Origin: Halomonas lysinitropha
GTDB lineage: Bacteria > Pseudomonadota > Gammaproteobacteria > Pseudomonadales > Halomonadaceae
Direction of reading: 5' to 3'
DNA: 64,000 nucleotides
Assembly: GCF_902500215.1 (NCBI RefSeq)
Contig: NZ_CABVOU010000033.1
Span: 124,001 to 188,000 of the forward strand
In this document: positions 10,129 through 18,548 of the stretch, one piece after another
How the letters are laid out: every line of letters begins with the position of its first letter
Numbering within the stretch: the stretch's first letter is position 1
Program-made: the position numbers and the translations under genes
Notes under the pieces: generated by a model
Told to the model about the DNA's origin: nothing
What the model saw: only the letters and a program-made list of their open reading frames with translations
Databases searched by the model: none

Positions 10129-11415
10129 ATGTCACTGCAATGCCGTATCGATCGCGCCCTGGCGGCTACCCCGCCGGGGCGCTGCGTCTGGGTGGCTCTC
10201 TCCGGGGGGCTCGACTCCTCGCTACTGCTGACGCTCACCGCGGAGGCCTGTCGGCGGCATCCGCGCCCGCTGCGAGCCCTGCACATCCACCATGGGCTGC
10301 AGTCCGGCGCCGACGGTTTCGAGCGCCACTGCCGGCGACTCTGTTCGCGTCTCGGTGTGCCGCTGTTCGTGAAACCTGTCACCGTCGACCGGGCCGCCGG
10401 GCAGGGACTCGAAGGGGCGGCCCGCACGGCTCGATACGCCGCCTTTGCCGAGCGGGTGGCACCGGGGGAAACGCTGTGGCTGGCTCAGCACCGGAATGAC
10501 CAGGCCGAGACCTTCCTGCTGGCTGCCCTGCGCGGTAGCGGGGTGCGCGGCCTGGCCGGGATGGCGGCGTGTCGCGATTGGCGGGCCCGTCGGCTCGAGC
10601 GGCCGCTGCTCGGTGTCGCACGGTCGACCCTCGAGGCCGAGGGGGGACGCCAGGGACTGGCCTGGGTGGAGGATCCCTCCAACGATGACCAGAGCCTGGA
10701 TCGCAACTTCCTGCGCCACGCCGTGCTGCCGCTGCTGGCGTCCCGCTGGCCCCATGCCGGCGCGGCCCTCTCACACAGCGCGGCGCTGGCCGGCGAGGCC
10801 GACGCCCTGCTCGCCGAACTCGCCGAACTCGACCTCGAGCGCCTGGGCGGTGACCCTGCGCGGCTACCGGTGGGGGGCCTGGAGGCACTTTCCGACCCTC
10901 GCCGACGCCTTCTGGTGCGCTATTGCTGCGACCGGCTGGGTCTGGCGCGGCCGGCGGCGCAGCGACTCGAAACGCTGCTGGCCCAGCTGGGGGCCAGGGA
11001 GGGGGCCGAGGTGCGGGTGGCCTGGCCCGGTGCCGAGGCCAGAATCTGGCGAGGGCGGCTCCACCTGCTGGCGCCCCCGGAACCGCTGCCGGCCGGCTGG
11101 CAGGCCGAGTGGGATGGCCGCTCTTGCCTGAGCACCCCGCTGGGAGAGGTGCGGGTGTCACTGGACCGGGCCGATGGTGCGGCGGTTCGCCTCAAGGTGG
11201 CCCCCCGGCAAGGGGGCGAGCGGCTGCGGCTTCCCGGCCGTGGCCGGCGCGATCTCAAGCGGCTGCTTCAGGAACTCGGCGTGCCGCCCTGGGAACGCGG
11301 GCGACTGCTGGTGGTTCGGGAGGGAGACGTCCCCGTGGCGGTGATTGATCCAGTGAACAAGGCGTGGCTGGCGTTCGCCGAGGGGTGGGTCAGCCGCCGC
11401 GAATCACTAGAGTGA
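10129..11415 (+). CDS. tilS: tRNA(Ile)-lysidine synthetase
   Basis: TilS attaches lysine to C34 of the AUA-decoding tRNA-Ile, changing both its codon and its charging specificity. The 428-residue protein (E. coli 432) begins with the N-type ATP pyrophosphatase domain carrying the PP-loop 'ALSGGLDSSLLL' and 'HIHHGLQSGADGF', followed by 'AQHRNDQAETFLL' and the middle and C-terminal TilS domains ('LRLPGRGRRDLKRLLQELG'). Its 3' end overlaps the convergent ppx gene by 26 bp, so there is no room for a terminator between them. Confidence 0.94.
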   Translation: MSLQCRIDRALAATPPGRCVWVALSGGLDSSLLLTLTAEACRRHPRPLRALHIHHGLQSGADGFERHCRRLCSRLGVPLFVKPVTVDRAAGQGLEGAARTARYAAFAERVAPGETLWLAQHRNDQAETFLLAALRGSGVRGLAGMAACRDWRARRLERPLLGVARSTLEAEGGRQGLAWVEDPSNDDQSLDRNFLRHAVLPLLASRWPHAGAALSHSAALAGEADALLAELAELDLERLGGDPARLPVGGLEALSDPRRRLLVRYCCDRLGLARPAAQRLETLLAQLGAREGAEVRVAWPGAEARIWRGRLHLLAPPEPLPAGWQAEWDGRSCLSTPLGEVRVSLDRADGAAVRLKVAPRQGGERLRLPGRGRRDLKRLLQELGVPPWERGRLLVVREGDVPVAVIDPVNKAWLAFAEGWVSRRESLE

Positions 11416-12934
11416 AGCCCGCAGCCTGCTGGTAGCCCATCTCTTGCTCAAGGTCGTTGAGCAACAGCGCCGGGGTGTCCTCGCCGGCGAGAGTCAGCGT
11501 CAGCGTTTCACCCTCGGCGTCGAGCAGCGGCACGGTGGGAGGTTGCTCGGGACGAGAGTGGTTGAGAATCACCGCCAGTCGCAGCAGTCGGGCCAGCCTG
11601 GCGTGAGGGCGTTGCTCCGACTCCGGGAGGGCTTGCCACTCCTTGACCGGGAACTTTCGGCGGTGGCTGCGCACCAGGAAGGCCAGCAGGCGCTGTTCCG
11701 GCCGCGAGAAGCCGGCCAGGTCGGAGTACTCCAGGAGATAGGCGCCGTGGCGATGGAACTGGCTGTGGGAGATGGCCAGGCCGATTTCATGCAGCCGGCT
11801 GCCCCAGTCGAGGAAGCGCGCCTGGTCATCATCGAGGTGCCAGGCATCGCGGACTTGGTCGAGCAGGGCGCCGGCGGACGTCGCCACGTTCTCGGCCTGG
11901 CGACCATCCACCTGGTAGTTGCGGGCCAGGTTGTCGAGGGTCTTGAGGCGGGAGTCCTCGGGACTGTTGCGCCCCACCATGTCGTAGAGCACCCCTTCGC
12001 GAAGGGCACCATCGGCATAGCGCATCTGCTCCAGCTCGAAGGCCTCGAAGATGGCGCCGAGGATCGCCACCCCGGCTGGAAAGACCCGCGCGCGGTCGGC
12101 CTTGAGCCCCTCCATGGCGACCTTGTCGAGCTTGCGGCACTTGATCAGACGCTTGCGCAGGGTGGCCAGGCCGGTGCGGGTGATCACCCCCTCGGGAGCA
12201 CCCCCGGCGGCCGCGATCACCGCGGCCGCCGCCTTGATGGTACCGCTGGAGCCCACCGGGTCGGTCCAGCTCAGACGCTGGTAGGGACGCTGAATATTGG
12301 CCAGCTCCGAGAGGGCAGCAAGCTCAGCCTTGCGCATGCGCTTCTCGTTGATCTCTCCGTCCTCGAAGAAGCGGCGGGTGAAGGTCACACAGCCCATGCG
12401 CAGGCTCTCCAGGGCCAGCGGTTCGAAGCGTTCGCCGATGATGAATTCCGTGGAGCCGCCGCCGATGTCGACGATCAGCCGGCGGCCGTCCTCGGCCAGG
12501 GCGTGGGCCGCGCCCAGATAGATCAGGCGAGCCTCCTCGCGACCGGCGATGATCTCGATGCGGTGACCGAGCAGGGCCTCGGCGCGCTCGATCAGCGTCT
12601 GGCTGTTGGTGGCGTCACGAAGTGCGTTGGTGCCCACCACCCGCAGGTGACCCGGGGTGATGTCTACGAGGAAGGGAGCAAAGCGGGCCAGGCAGTCGAG
12701 GGCGCGCTGCATGGCCGCCTCGCCGAGGTGGCCGTCGTCGTCGAGGCCGGCGGCCAGCTGGACCTTCTCGCCGAGGCGAGCGACCACCTGCAGGCGGTCG
12801 TCCTGATAGTTGGCCACCAGCAGGTGGAAGCTGTTGGAGCCGAGATCGATCGCGGCGAGCCGGATGGGGTCGCCGGGCACGGCAGCCGGAAGCGGAGTGT
12901 CAGCGGAGGGCGCCGGGTCCTGTGGCGAGGTCAT
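11390..12934 (-). CDS. ppx: Exopolyphosphatase
   Basis: Ppx removes terminal phosphates from polyphosphate; members of this family may also hydrolyse pppGpp. The protein is 514 residues from the Met at 12934, close to E. coli PPX (513); this start has a GAAGGA ribosome-binding site, while an upstream in-frame Met would add 19 residues without support. The ASKHA-type ATPase motifs are clear: 'AAIDLGSNSFHLLVA' near residue 27, 'VVGTNALRDA' and 'DIGGGSTEFIIG'. The C-terminal half is an HD-like helical domain ('SRLHEIGLAISHSQFHRHGA'). ppk lies about 7 kb away on the same strand, not adjacent as in Pseudomonas. Confidence 0.93.
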   Translation of the reverse strand: MTSPQDPAPSADTPLPAAVPGDPIRLAAIDLGSNSFHLLVANYQDDRLQVVARLGEKVQLAAGLDDDGHLGEAAMQRALDCLARFAPFLVDITPGHLRVVGTNALRDATNSQTLIERAEALLGHRIEIIAGREEARLIYLGAAHALAEDGRRLIVDIGGGSTEFIIGERFEPLALESLRMGCVTFTRRFFEDGEINEKRMRKAELAALSELANIQRPYQRLSWTDPVGSSGTIKAAAAVIAAAGGAPEGVITRTGLATLRKRLIKCRKLDKVAMEGLKADRARVFPAGVAILGAIFEAFELEQMRYADGALREGVLYDMVGRNSPEDSRLKTLDNLARNYQVDGRQAENVATSAGALLDQVRDAWHLDDDQARFLDWGSRLHEIGLAISHSQFHRHGAYLLEYSDLAGFSRPEQRLLAFLVRSHRRKFPVKEWQALPESEQRPHARLARLLRLAVILNHSRPEQPPTVPLLDAEGETLTLTLAGEDTPALLLNDLEQEMGYQQAAGFTLVIRGG

Positions 12935-13376
12935 GGCAGTTCCTTCGGATCGGTCAGTGGCAAGGGTGCGCGGCACTCCCGGCCGTGTCAATTGTCGCGA
13001 GCCGAAGGGCTTGCGTTCGCCCGCTGCCTTGACTAGTATCGAGTCGTTCGCCTGTTCCGAATGCTTCCCGACCGTCTAACGGCGATCCCGTCGCGGTCAG
13101 TTTCCAAGTCGTCAGACAGCCCACTGCTTCAGCCCGCGATCCCGGCCACCCGGCCCGGAACCGCAGGTCAGGCGAAAATGAACCTGCTTCCTCGCTTCCG
13201 ATATCGGCCCGGCAACCCCTCAGTGCGGTCGCCCGCCCTTGGCCATACGATGCAGCACGACGAGAGGTAGCCTGTCCGGGCTCTGAACGCATCCACAGGG
13301 CGTCATCGTCTCGCCTCCTGTCTTTCCTCACGGCGCACCGCCGCCCGGCTTCCACGAGCGAATTCTGAACACACCG
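12935..13376 (+). other. Intergenic region between divergent ppx and rho (probable long rho leader)
   Basis: This 442-bp gap has no convincing gene. I searched for thioredoxin, which sits here in Pseudomonas (ppx-trxA-rho), and found no WCGPC-like motif in any frame. It likely holds the divergent ppx promoter and a long rho 5' leader. The best plus-strand promoter match is at 13011-13039, which would leave a leader of about 330 nt. In E. coli rho is controlled by Rho-dependent termination in a long leader, so the gap may serve the same purpose (inference). Confidence 0.55.
13011..13039 (+). promoter_or_regulatory. Candidate sigma-70 promoter for rho
   Basis: TTGCGT (13011-13016) and TAGTAT (13034-13039) are spaced by 17 bp, in the gap between ppx and rho. 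It is a moderate match; other start sites nearer rho cannot be excluded. Confidence 0.35.
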
Positions 13377-14636
13377 ATGAATCTTACCGAACTCAAGCAA
13401 AAGCCAGTGCCGGAGCTTCTGGAGATCGCCCGCGAGATGGGCATCGACAATCTGGCACGTTCCCGCAAGCAGGACATCATCTTCGCCATCCTCAAGAAGC
13501 ATGCCAAGAGCGGCGAGCCGATCTTCGGCGATGGTGTGCTGGAGATCCTGCAGGATGGATTTGGCTTCCTTCGCAGTGCCGACAGCTCCTATCTGGCCGG
13601 TCCCGACGACATCTACGTCTCGCCCTCCCAGATCCGCCGCTTCAACCTGCGCAAGGGCGACTCCATCTCCGGCAAGATTCGCCCGCCGAAGGAAGGGGAG
13701 CGCTACTTCGCGCTGCTCAAGGTCAGCGAGATCAACTTCGACAAGCCGGAGAATGCCAAGTCGAAGATCCTGTTCGAGAACCTCACGCCGCTGTTTCCCG
13801 ATGAGCGCCTGCGCATGGAGATCGGCAATGGTTCCACCGAGGACCTGACCTCCCGGATCATCGACCTGGTGGCGCCCATCGGCAAGGGCCAGCGCGGCCT
13901 GCTTGTCTCCCCGCCCAAGGCGGGCAAGACCCTGATGCTGCAGAACATCGCCACCTCCATCACCCGCAACGACCCGGATTGTCATCTGATCGTGCTGCTG
14001 ATCGACGAGCGTCCGGAAGAAGTGACCGAGATGTCGCGCACCGTGCGCGGCGAGGTGGTCGCCTCGACCTTCGATGAGCCGCCGGCGCGTCACGTGCAGG
14101 TCGCCGAGATGGTGATCGAGAAGGCCAAGCGCCTGGTTGAGCACAAGAAGGATGTGGTGATCCTGCTCGACTCCATCACCCGCCTGGCGCGGGCCTACAA
14201 TACCGTGGTGCCGAGCTCCGGCAAGGTGCTGACCGGCGGTGTCGACGCCCATGCCCTGGAGAAGCCCAAGCGTTTCTTCGGTGCGGCACGCAACATCGAG
14301 GAAGGCGGTAGCCTGACCATCATCGCCACGGCGCTGGTGGATACCGGCTCGAAGATGGACGAGGTGATCTTCGAGGAGTTCAAGGGCACCGGCAACATGG
14401 AGGCGCACCTGGATCGCAAGCTGGCCGAGAAACGCGTCTATCCGGCGATCAATATTCGCCGCAGCGGCACCCGTCGCGAGGACCTGCTCGCCTCCGAGGA
14501 GGAGATGCAGCGCATGTGGATCCTGCGCAAGCTGCTCAATCCCATGGAAGACACCGCTGCCACCGAGTTCCTGATCGACCGCCTCAAGGATACCAAGACG
14601 AATATCGAGTTCTTCGAGGCAATGAAACGCCGCTGA
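13377..14636 (+). CDS. rho: Transcription termination factor Rho
   Basis: Rho is the hexameric RNA helicase that ends transcription at unstructured C-rich sites. The 419-residue length matches E. coli. The N-terminal helix domain ('[20 protein letters not shown]') is followed by the cold-shock-like primary RNA-binding domain ('[20 protein letters not shown]'). The ATPase has Walker A 'SPPKAGKT' and Walker B '[16 protein letters not shown]', and a Q-loop/R-loop region near '[20 protein letters not shown]'. No clear Shine-Dalgarno precedes the ATG, which may matter for its autoregulation. A 100-bp repeat begins 34 bp after the stop. Confidence 0.97.
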   Translation: MNLTELKQKPVPELLEIAREMGIDNLARSRKQDIIFAILKKHAKSGEPIFGDGVLEILQDGFGFLRSADSSYLAGPDDIYVSPSQIRRFNLRKGDSISGKIRPPKEGERYFALLKVSEINFDKPENAKSKILFENLTPLFPDERLRMEIGNGSTEDLTSRIIDLVAPIGKGQRGLLVSPPKAGKTLMLQNIATSITRNDPDCHLIVLLIDERPEEVTEMSRTVRGEVVASTFDEPPARHVQVAEMVIEKAKRLVEHKKDVVILLDSITRLARAYNTVVPSSGKVLTGGVDAHALEKPKRFFGAARNIEEGGSLTIIATALVDTGSKMDEVIFEEFKGTGNMEAHLDRKLAEKRVYPAINIRRSGTRREDLLASEEEMQRMWILRKLLNPMEDTAATEFLIDRLKDTKTNIEFFEAMKRR

Positions 14637-14670
14637 TCTTGTTTGCCGGTGACGTCACTCCGCGGCTGAT

Positions 14671-14770
14671 CCGGCGACAGGCCTAGGAGGGGGCGCTGTG
14701 AACCCTTCCCTGGGCGCTACCGATGCCATCCCTGGCATAGGACCCCCTCTTCGGCCTGTCCCCGGCGCCG
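14671..14770 (+). repeat. 100-bp interspersed hairpin repeat, copy 2
   Basis: It has the same 100-bp length and boundaries as the copies at 8923-9022 and 54377-54476, and starts 34 bp after the rho stop. The inner hairpin is ATGCCA-TCCC-TGGCAT, where the other copies have ACGCCA and TGGCGT: both arms changed together, so pairing is kept. The outer arms are CAGGCC with GGCCTG and GAGGGGG with CCCCCTC. This covariation is direct evidence for selection on, or copying of, a folded form. Confidence 0.87.
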
Positions 14771-14808
14771 CTCGCCACCGGTAATGCATCAGACGTATTG
14801 AGGGGGCA

Positions 14809-14817
14809 TGCTATGCT
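14809..14817 (+). promoter_or_regulatory. Candidate extended -10 promoter for ubiD
   Basis: TGCTATGCT gives an extended -10 element (TGN followed by TATGCT) 35 bases before the ubiD ATG and just downstream of the repeat. The -35 region is poor, as is common with extended -10 promoters. Confidence 0.35.
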
Positions 14818-14851
14818 GCCCCTTTCGTCGTACTGGAACCGGGAAATCCGA

Positions 14852-16339
14852 ATGAAGTACAAGGACCTGCGCGAGTTCATCGCGGTGCTCGAGGCCCAGG
14901 GCGAGCTCAAGCGCATCACCGCCGAAGTCGATCCTTACCTCGAGATCACCGAGATCTGCGACCGAACCCTGCGCGCCGGCGGCCCGGCGCTGCTGTTCGA
15001 GAACGTCAAGGGACACAGGATGCCGCTCCTCGGCAACCTCTTCGGCACGCCCAGGCGCGTCGCCATGGGCATGGGCCAGGATTCGGTGGCCGCGCTGCGC
15101 GAAGTGGGCGAGCTGCTGGCCTTCCTCAAGGAGCCCGAGCCGCCCAAGGGGTTCCGCGACGCCTGGAGCAAGCTGCCCATCTTCAAGCAGGTGATGAGCA
15201 TGGGCCCCAAGACCGTACGCTCGGCGCCCGTGCAGGCGCTCGTCTACGAGGGCGAGGAGGTCGATCTCGACCGTCTGCCGATCCAGCACTGCTGGCCCGG
15301 CGATGTGGCACCGCTGATCACCTGGGCCTTGGTGGTGACCCGTGGCCCCCACAAGACCCGCCAGAACCTGGGGATCTATCGCCAGCAGAAACTCGGTCGC
15401 AATCGGCTGATTATGCGCTGGTTGTCCCACCGCGGCGGGGCGTTGGACTTTCAGGAGTTCCAGCAGCAGCACCCGGGCAAGCCCTTCCCGGTGGCGGTGG
15501 CACTGGGCGCTGATCCGGCTACCATCCTGGGCGCCGTGACGCCGGTGCCGGACAGCCTCTCCGAATACGCCTTCGCCGGGCTACTGCGCGGCTCGCGCAC
15601 CGAGCTGGTCACGTGTGGCCATGCCGATCTGGAAGTGCCTGCGTCGGCAGAAATCATCCTGGAGGGATTCATCTACCCGGATGACATGGCGCCCGAGGGC
15701 CCCTACGGCGACCATACCGGCTACTACAACGAGGTCGAGCAGTTCCCGGTGTTCACGGTGACGCGCATGACCATGCGCGAGAATGCCATCTACCACTCCA
15801 CCTACACCGGCCGGCCGCCGGACGAGCCAGCGATCCTGGGCCTCGCGCTCAATGAGGTGTTCGTCCCTATCCTGCGTCGTCAGTTTCCCGAGATTATCGA
15901 CTTCTATCTGCCACCGGAAGGCTGTTCCTACCGAATGGCCGTGGTAACCATGAAGAAGCAGTACCCGGGCCACGCCAAGCGAGTGATGATGGGGGTGTGG
16001 AGCTTCCTGCGCCAGTTCATGTACACCAAGTTCGTGGTGGTGCTCGATGACGACGTCGATGCCCGGGACTGGAAGGACGTGATCTGGGCCATCACCACGC
16101 GCATGGACCCTGCCCGGGATACCGTCATGGTGGAGAACACACCTATAGACTACCTGGACTTCGCCTCCCCCGTGGCGGGGTTGGGCTCCAAGATGGGCCT
16201 GGATGCGACCGGCAAGTGGCCCGGCGAGACCGACCGCGAATGGGGCACGCCTATCGTCATGGACGAGGCCGTCAAGGCCCGCGTCAGCGAGCGCTGGAAC
16301 GAGCTGGGCATCGAACTCCCCAACAATACGACATTTTGA
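14852..16339 (+). CDS. ubiD: 4-hydroxy-3-polyprenylbenzoate decarboxylase UbiD
   Basis: UbiD is the prenylated-FMN-dependent decarboxylase of ubiquinone synthesis. The 495-residue length matches E. coli (497). The start at 14852 gives '[20 protein letters not shown]', the usual family N-terminus; an in-frame Met 18 codons upstream is less likely. Conserved segments include '[17 protein letters not shown]', '[20 protein letters not shown]' and '[15 protein letters not shown]', which carries cofactor-site residues. fre follows 18 bp later, an association also seen in E. coli, where fre lies next to ubiD. Confidence 0.96.
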   Translation: MKYKDLREFIAVLEAQGELKRITAEVDPYLEITEICDRTLRAGGPALLFENVKGHRMPLLGNLFGTPRRVAMGMGQDSVAALREVGELLAFLKEPEPPKGFRDAWSKLPIFKQVMSMGPKTVRSAPVQALVYEGEEVDLDRLPIQHCWPGDVAPLITWALVVTRGPHKTRQNLGIYRQQKLGRNRLIMRWLSHRGGALDFQEFQQQHPGKPFPVAVALGADPATILGAVTPVPDSLSEYAFAGLLRGSRTELVTCGHADLEVPASAEIILEGFIYPDDMAPEGPYGDHTGYYNEVEQFPVFTVTRMTMRENAIYHSTYTGRPPDEPAILGLALNEVFVPILRRQFPEIIDFYLPPEGCSYRMAVVTMKKQYPGHAKRVMMGVWSFLRQFMYTKFVVVLDDDVDARDWKDVIWAITTRMDPARDTVMVENTPIDYLDFASPVAGLGSKMGLDATGKWPGETDREWGTPIVMDEAVKARVSERWNELGIELPNNTTF

Positions 16340-16357
16340 CTACTTCATGAGGCTTTC

Positions 16358-17137
16358 ATGACGCCAAGGACCCTGACCTGTCTGGTCACCGAGGTCGAGG
16401 ACCTCACCCCAGACGTTTTCCGCGTCCAGCTGGAGGGCCGGCCCGAGGCCGTGGCCCATGATCCCGGCCAGTACCTGGAACTGAAGCTGGAGGATGACCT
16501 CTGGGTGCCGTTCTCCATCGCTAACGCCCATGCCGGCGACGGCACCATCGAGCTTCACATTCAGCACTGGCCCGAGCGGGAGAACTCCGCCCGACTGCGC
16601 AAGCTGATGCAGGTGGCCGAGCGGCTGACCCTGCGCTTGCCGGACGGCGACTGCATCCTCGATCCGGACAGCAGGCGTCCCCTGCTGCTGATCGCCGCCG
16701 GCACCGGCTTTGCCCAGATGAAGGCGATCGTCGAGGCGGCATTACACGATGATCCGACGCGCGAGATCGACCTCTGGTGGGCGGCCCGTGAGCGTCGTGA
16801 CCTCTACCTGGAGCGGCTGGCCCGGGAATGGGCGGAAGGGCATGCCAATTTCCGTTTCCACGCGGTGACCGAGATCGCGCCCGAGGAAACGGTGGCAGGG
16901 GAGCGGATCATCGGCCACCGTGGCCGTATCGATCAGGCTCTGGCGACGACCCTCGAGGATGTCTCGGGGCATGACGTCTATGTTTCCGGCTCTCCGGGCA
17001 TGGTCTATGCCTGCGTCGACGTGCTCGCCTCGCTGGGGCTTGTGCCCTCGCGGGTATTCTCGGATGTCTTCGCCTATGCGCCGCGGGACCCCATTGTGCC
17101 CACCGCGGGCAGCCTGGTGAGGGAGGAGCGGTCTTGA
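16358..17137 (+). CDS. fre: NAD(P)H-flavin reductase (Fre-like)
   Basis: This 259-residue ferredoxin-reductase-superfamily protein has an N-terminal flavin-binding barrel ('HDPGQYLELKLEDDLWVPFS', near the RxYS-type flavin motif) and a C-terminal NAD(P) domain with 'LLLIAAGTGFAQMKAIVEA'. Fre-type enzymes use NAD(P)H to reduce free flavins. Its position after ubiD is the same as in E. coli, and reduced FMN supplied by such an enzyme could plausibly support the UbiX/UbiD pathway (inference). It is somewhat longer than E. coli Fre (233 residues). It overlaps the next gene by four bases. Confidence 0.87.
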   Translation: MTPRTLTCLVTEVEDLTPDVFRVQLEGRPEAVAHDPGQYLELKLEDDLWVPFSIANAHAGDGTIELHIQHWPERENSARLRKLMQVAERLTLRLPDGDCILDPDSRRPLLLIAAGTGFAQMKAIVEAALHDDPTREIDLWWAARERRDLYLERLAREWAEGHANFRFHAVTEIAPEETVAGERIIGHRGRIDQALATTLEDVSGHDVYVSGSPGMVYACVDVLASLGLVPSRVFSDVFAYAPRDPIVPTAGSLVREERS

Positions 17138-17847
17138 GCGCCTCACCGATCCTGATCACCGGTGGTGCCCAGCGACTGGGTCGCCACTGTGCAGAGCGCC
17201 TGGTCGACGATGGCCATCCAGTGATCGTCAGCTATCGCCGCGAGCGCCCCGAGCTGGACGTGCTGCGTGAACGGGGCATCGTTACCCTGCTGGCGGACTT
17301 CGCGACGGAAGCGGGCATCCTGGACTTCCTCGAGCGGCTAAAGAAAGAGACGACGTCGCTACGGGCGATCGTCCACAACGCCAGTGCCTGGGCGCCGGAC
17401 GTCAGCGGCCCCGAGGCAGGAGAAAATTTCGAGCAGCTGTTTCGCATTCATATGCTGGCGCCCTACCTGATCAACCTGCATGCCCGTGAGCTGCTGGAGG
17501 CGTGCAGTGAACCCCATCGCGACATCGTGCACCTGACCGACTATGTGGTGCAGAAGGGCTCCAGGAAACATGCCGCCTACGCCGCCAGCAAGGCGGGGCT
17601 GGACAACCTGACGCTGTCGTTTGCCGCCATGTACGCCCCCGCCATCCAGGTCAATGCCATCGCCCCGGCAATGATCATGCTTAACGAAGGCGACGACGAG
17701 GCCTACGCCGAGAAGGCCCGCGCCAAGTCGGTGATGGAGATGATCCCCGGCCCCGGGGTGATCTATCAGAGCCTGCGCTACCTGCTCGACAACCGTTACG
17801 TCACCGGCGTGACGCTGCCGGTGGACGGCGGGCGCCACCTGCGCTGA
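17134..17847 (+). CDS. folM: Short-chain dehydrogenase, FolM-like dihydromonapterin/dihydrofolate reductase
   Basis: The 237-residue protein is a classical short-chain dehydrogenase: the N-terminal cofactor motif 'ITGGAQRLGRHCAERL', 'IVHNASAW' in place of NNAG, and the active-site 'YAASKAGLDNL' (Tyr-x3-Lys). 'PVIVSYR' and 'HNASAWAP' closely recall FolM, which reduces dihydromonapterin to the tetrahydro cofactor and weakly reduces dihydrofolate. The TTG start overlaps the fre stop (TTGA) and has a GGAGG ribosome-binding site. It seems to be the last gene of the ubiD-fre-folM transcript. Substrate is inferred from family similarity. Confidence 0.78.
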   Translation: MSASPILITGGAQRLGRHCAERLVDDGHPVIVSYRRERPELDVLRERGIVTLLADFATEAGILDFLERLKKETTSLRAIVHNASAWAPDVSGPEAGENFEQLFRIHMLAPYLINLHARELLEACSEPHRDIVHLTDYVVQKGSRKHAAYAASKAGLDNLTLSFAAMYAPAIQVNAIAPAMIMLNEGDDEAYAEKARAKSVMEMIPGPGVIYQSLRYLLDNRYVTGVTLPVDGGRHLR

Positions 17848-17930
17848 GCCTGCGACCATCGGTGTTGTGCCTGAGGCGGCAATTTTCGCTAGAATGCGGC
17901 ATTACCCTGACGCAATCCGGAGGAGAGAAT

Positions 17931-18059
17931 ATGGCGGGACACGACACAGACTTCAAGGACGACAGCGGCCTGCTGTCCGTGGTGTTGGGCCTGGTGGTGG
18001 TGGTGGCCATGAGTGCCCTGCCGGCGACCATCGGTGTGTACCAGCTGTTCGCCGGCTGA
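17931..18059 (+). CDS. Small single-pass membrane protein, 42 residues, unknown function
   Basis: This ORF has a strong ribosome-binding site (GGAGGAG, 7 bases before ATG). The product starts 'MAGHDTDFKDDSGLLSVVLG', an acidic, polar N-terminus, followed by one hydrophobic segment rich in Val and Leu (about residues 14-39) and ends 'YQLFAG'. A possible -10 element TAGAAT lies at 17890-17895. A run of GGT/GTG codons encodes part of the hydrophobic segment. I do not recognise the family. It lies between folM and the leader-peptide region of the DAHP synthase gene, so it could be the first gene of that transcript or independent. Confidence 0.6.
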   Translation: MAGHDTDFKDDSGLLSVVLGLVVVVAMSALPATIGVYQLFAG

Positions 18060-18123
18060 ACGAACGGCCCTTGCCAGCCATGCCGCAATGCGGCAGGATG
18101 AGCTGAGATTTCAGGAGCGACCC

Positions 18124-18249
18124 ATGACCATGATCCGCCACACACAGCCCGCTTGCCGCGATGCCTCCATTGGCACCGGGCGTGAAGGCGTGCGCGGTTA
18201 TTGGTTTGGCTACTGGTTTATTGCCGGGGTGCCCACGGCCATGTCCTGA
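18124..18249 (+). CDS. Aromatic-rich leader peptide 1 upstream of DAHP synthase (attenuator)
   Basis: A 41-residue ORF with a good ribosome-binding site (AGGAG, 6 bases before ATG). Near its C-terminus it encodes 'GYWFGYWF', that is Tyr-Trp-Phe twice within eight codons (18199-18219). About 80 nt after the last Phe codon there is an 11-bp terminator hairpin (18301-18335). This layout is that of a ribosome-mediated attenuator responding to charged tRNA for Tyr, Trp and Phe, and the downstream gene is the first enzyme of the aromatic pathway. The residue composition is hard to explain otherwise. Function is inferred. Confidence 0.75.
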   Translation: MTMIRHTQPACRDASIGTGREGVRGYWFGYWFIAGVPTAMS

Positions 18250-18268
18250 GCGCAAGACGCGACATCGC

Positions 18269-18335
18269 CGGAGGCTCTCCTCACCAGGGCCGCCTCCGCT
18301 AGAACCCCCGGACGGCAGCCCCGCCCGGGGGTTCT
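18269..18335 (+). terminator. Attenuator hairpins: upstream hairpin and intrinsic-terminator-like stem
   Basis: A 7-bp hairpin (CGGAGGC 18269-18275 with GCCTCCG 18292-18298) is followed directly by a perfect 11-bp GC-rich stem (AGAACCCCCGG 18301-18311 with CCGGGGGTTCT 18325-18335). The stretch after the stem is only weakly T-rich (GCGTTT). A CCGGGG segment at 18224-18229, inside leader peptide 1, could pair with CCCCGG at 18306-18311 and compete with the terminator. The true antiterminator cannot be fixed by eye. Confidence 0.6.
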
Positions 18336-18382
18336 GCGTTTCCTGGTACCCGACCACACAGATGACATCAAGGAGAGAGACC

Positions 18383-18541
18383 ATGACCGCATCCATCGCC
18401 ATTTGCCTGATTCCGGGCTTCGCGGGCTATTACGGCTACTGGCGATTTAGCGAGCTGCGGTCGGCTCACTCCGCCACACCCGGCCGTAGCGAGAGCAGTG
18501 GCATTCGACAAACACGATGTATGATCGCTATCCGGAGTTGA
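18383..18541 (+). CDS. Aromatic-rich leader peptide 2 directly upstream of DAHP synthase
   Basis: A 52-residue ORF with a strong ribosome-binding site (AAGGAGAGAG) and a second aromatic cluster, 'FAGYYGYWRF' (codons 18419-18448; one Trp, two Phe, three Tyr). The ORF ends 7 bases before the DAHP synthase start, and the probable Shine-Dalgarno of that gene (GGAG, 18534-18537) lies inside this ORF, so translation of the two could be coupled. A hairpin (CGGTCGG 18458-18464 with CCGGCCG 18480-18486) follows the aromatic codons, but without a T-run. It may be a second, translational, attenuation step (inference). Confidence 0.65.
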   Translation: MTASIAICLIPGFAGYYGYWRFSELRSAHSATPGRSESSGIRQTRCMIAIRS

Positions 18542-18548
18542 TGACGCC

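Noticed and set aside
13061..13270. 69-codon ORF in the ppx-rho gap
   Set aside because: No ribosome-binding site, Arg/Pro/Ser-rich translation without domain features; considered a chance frame in a leader region.
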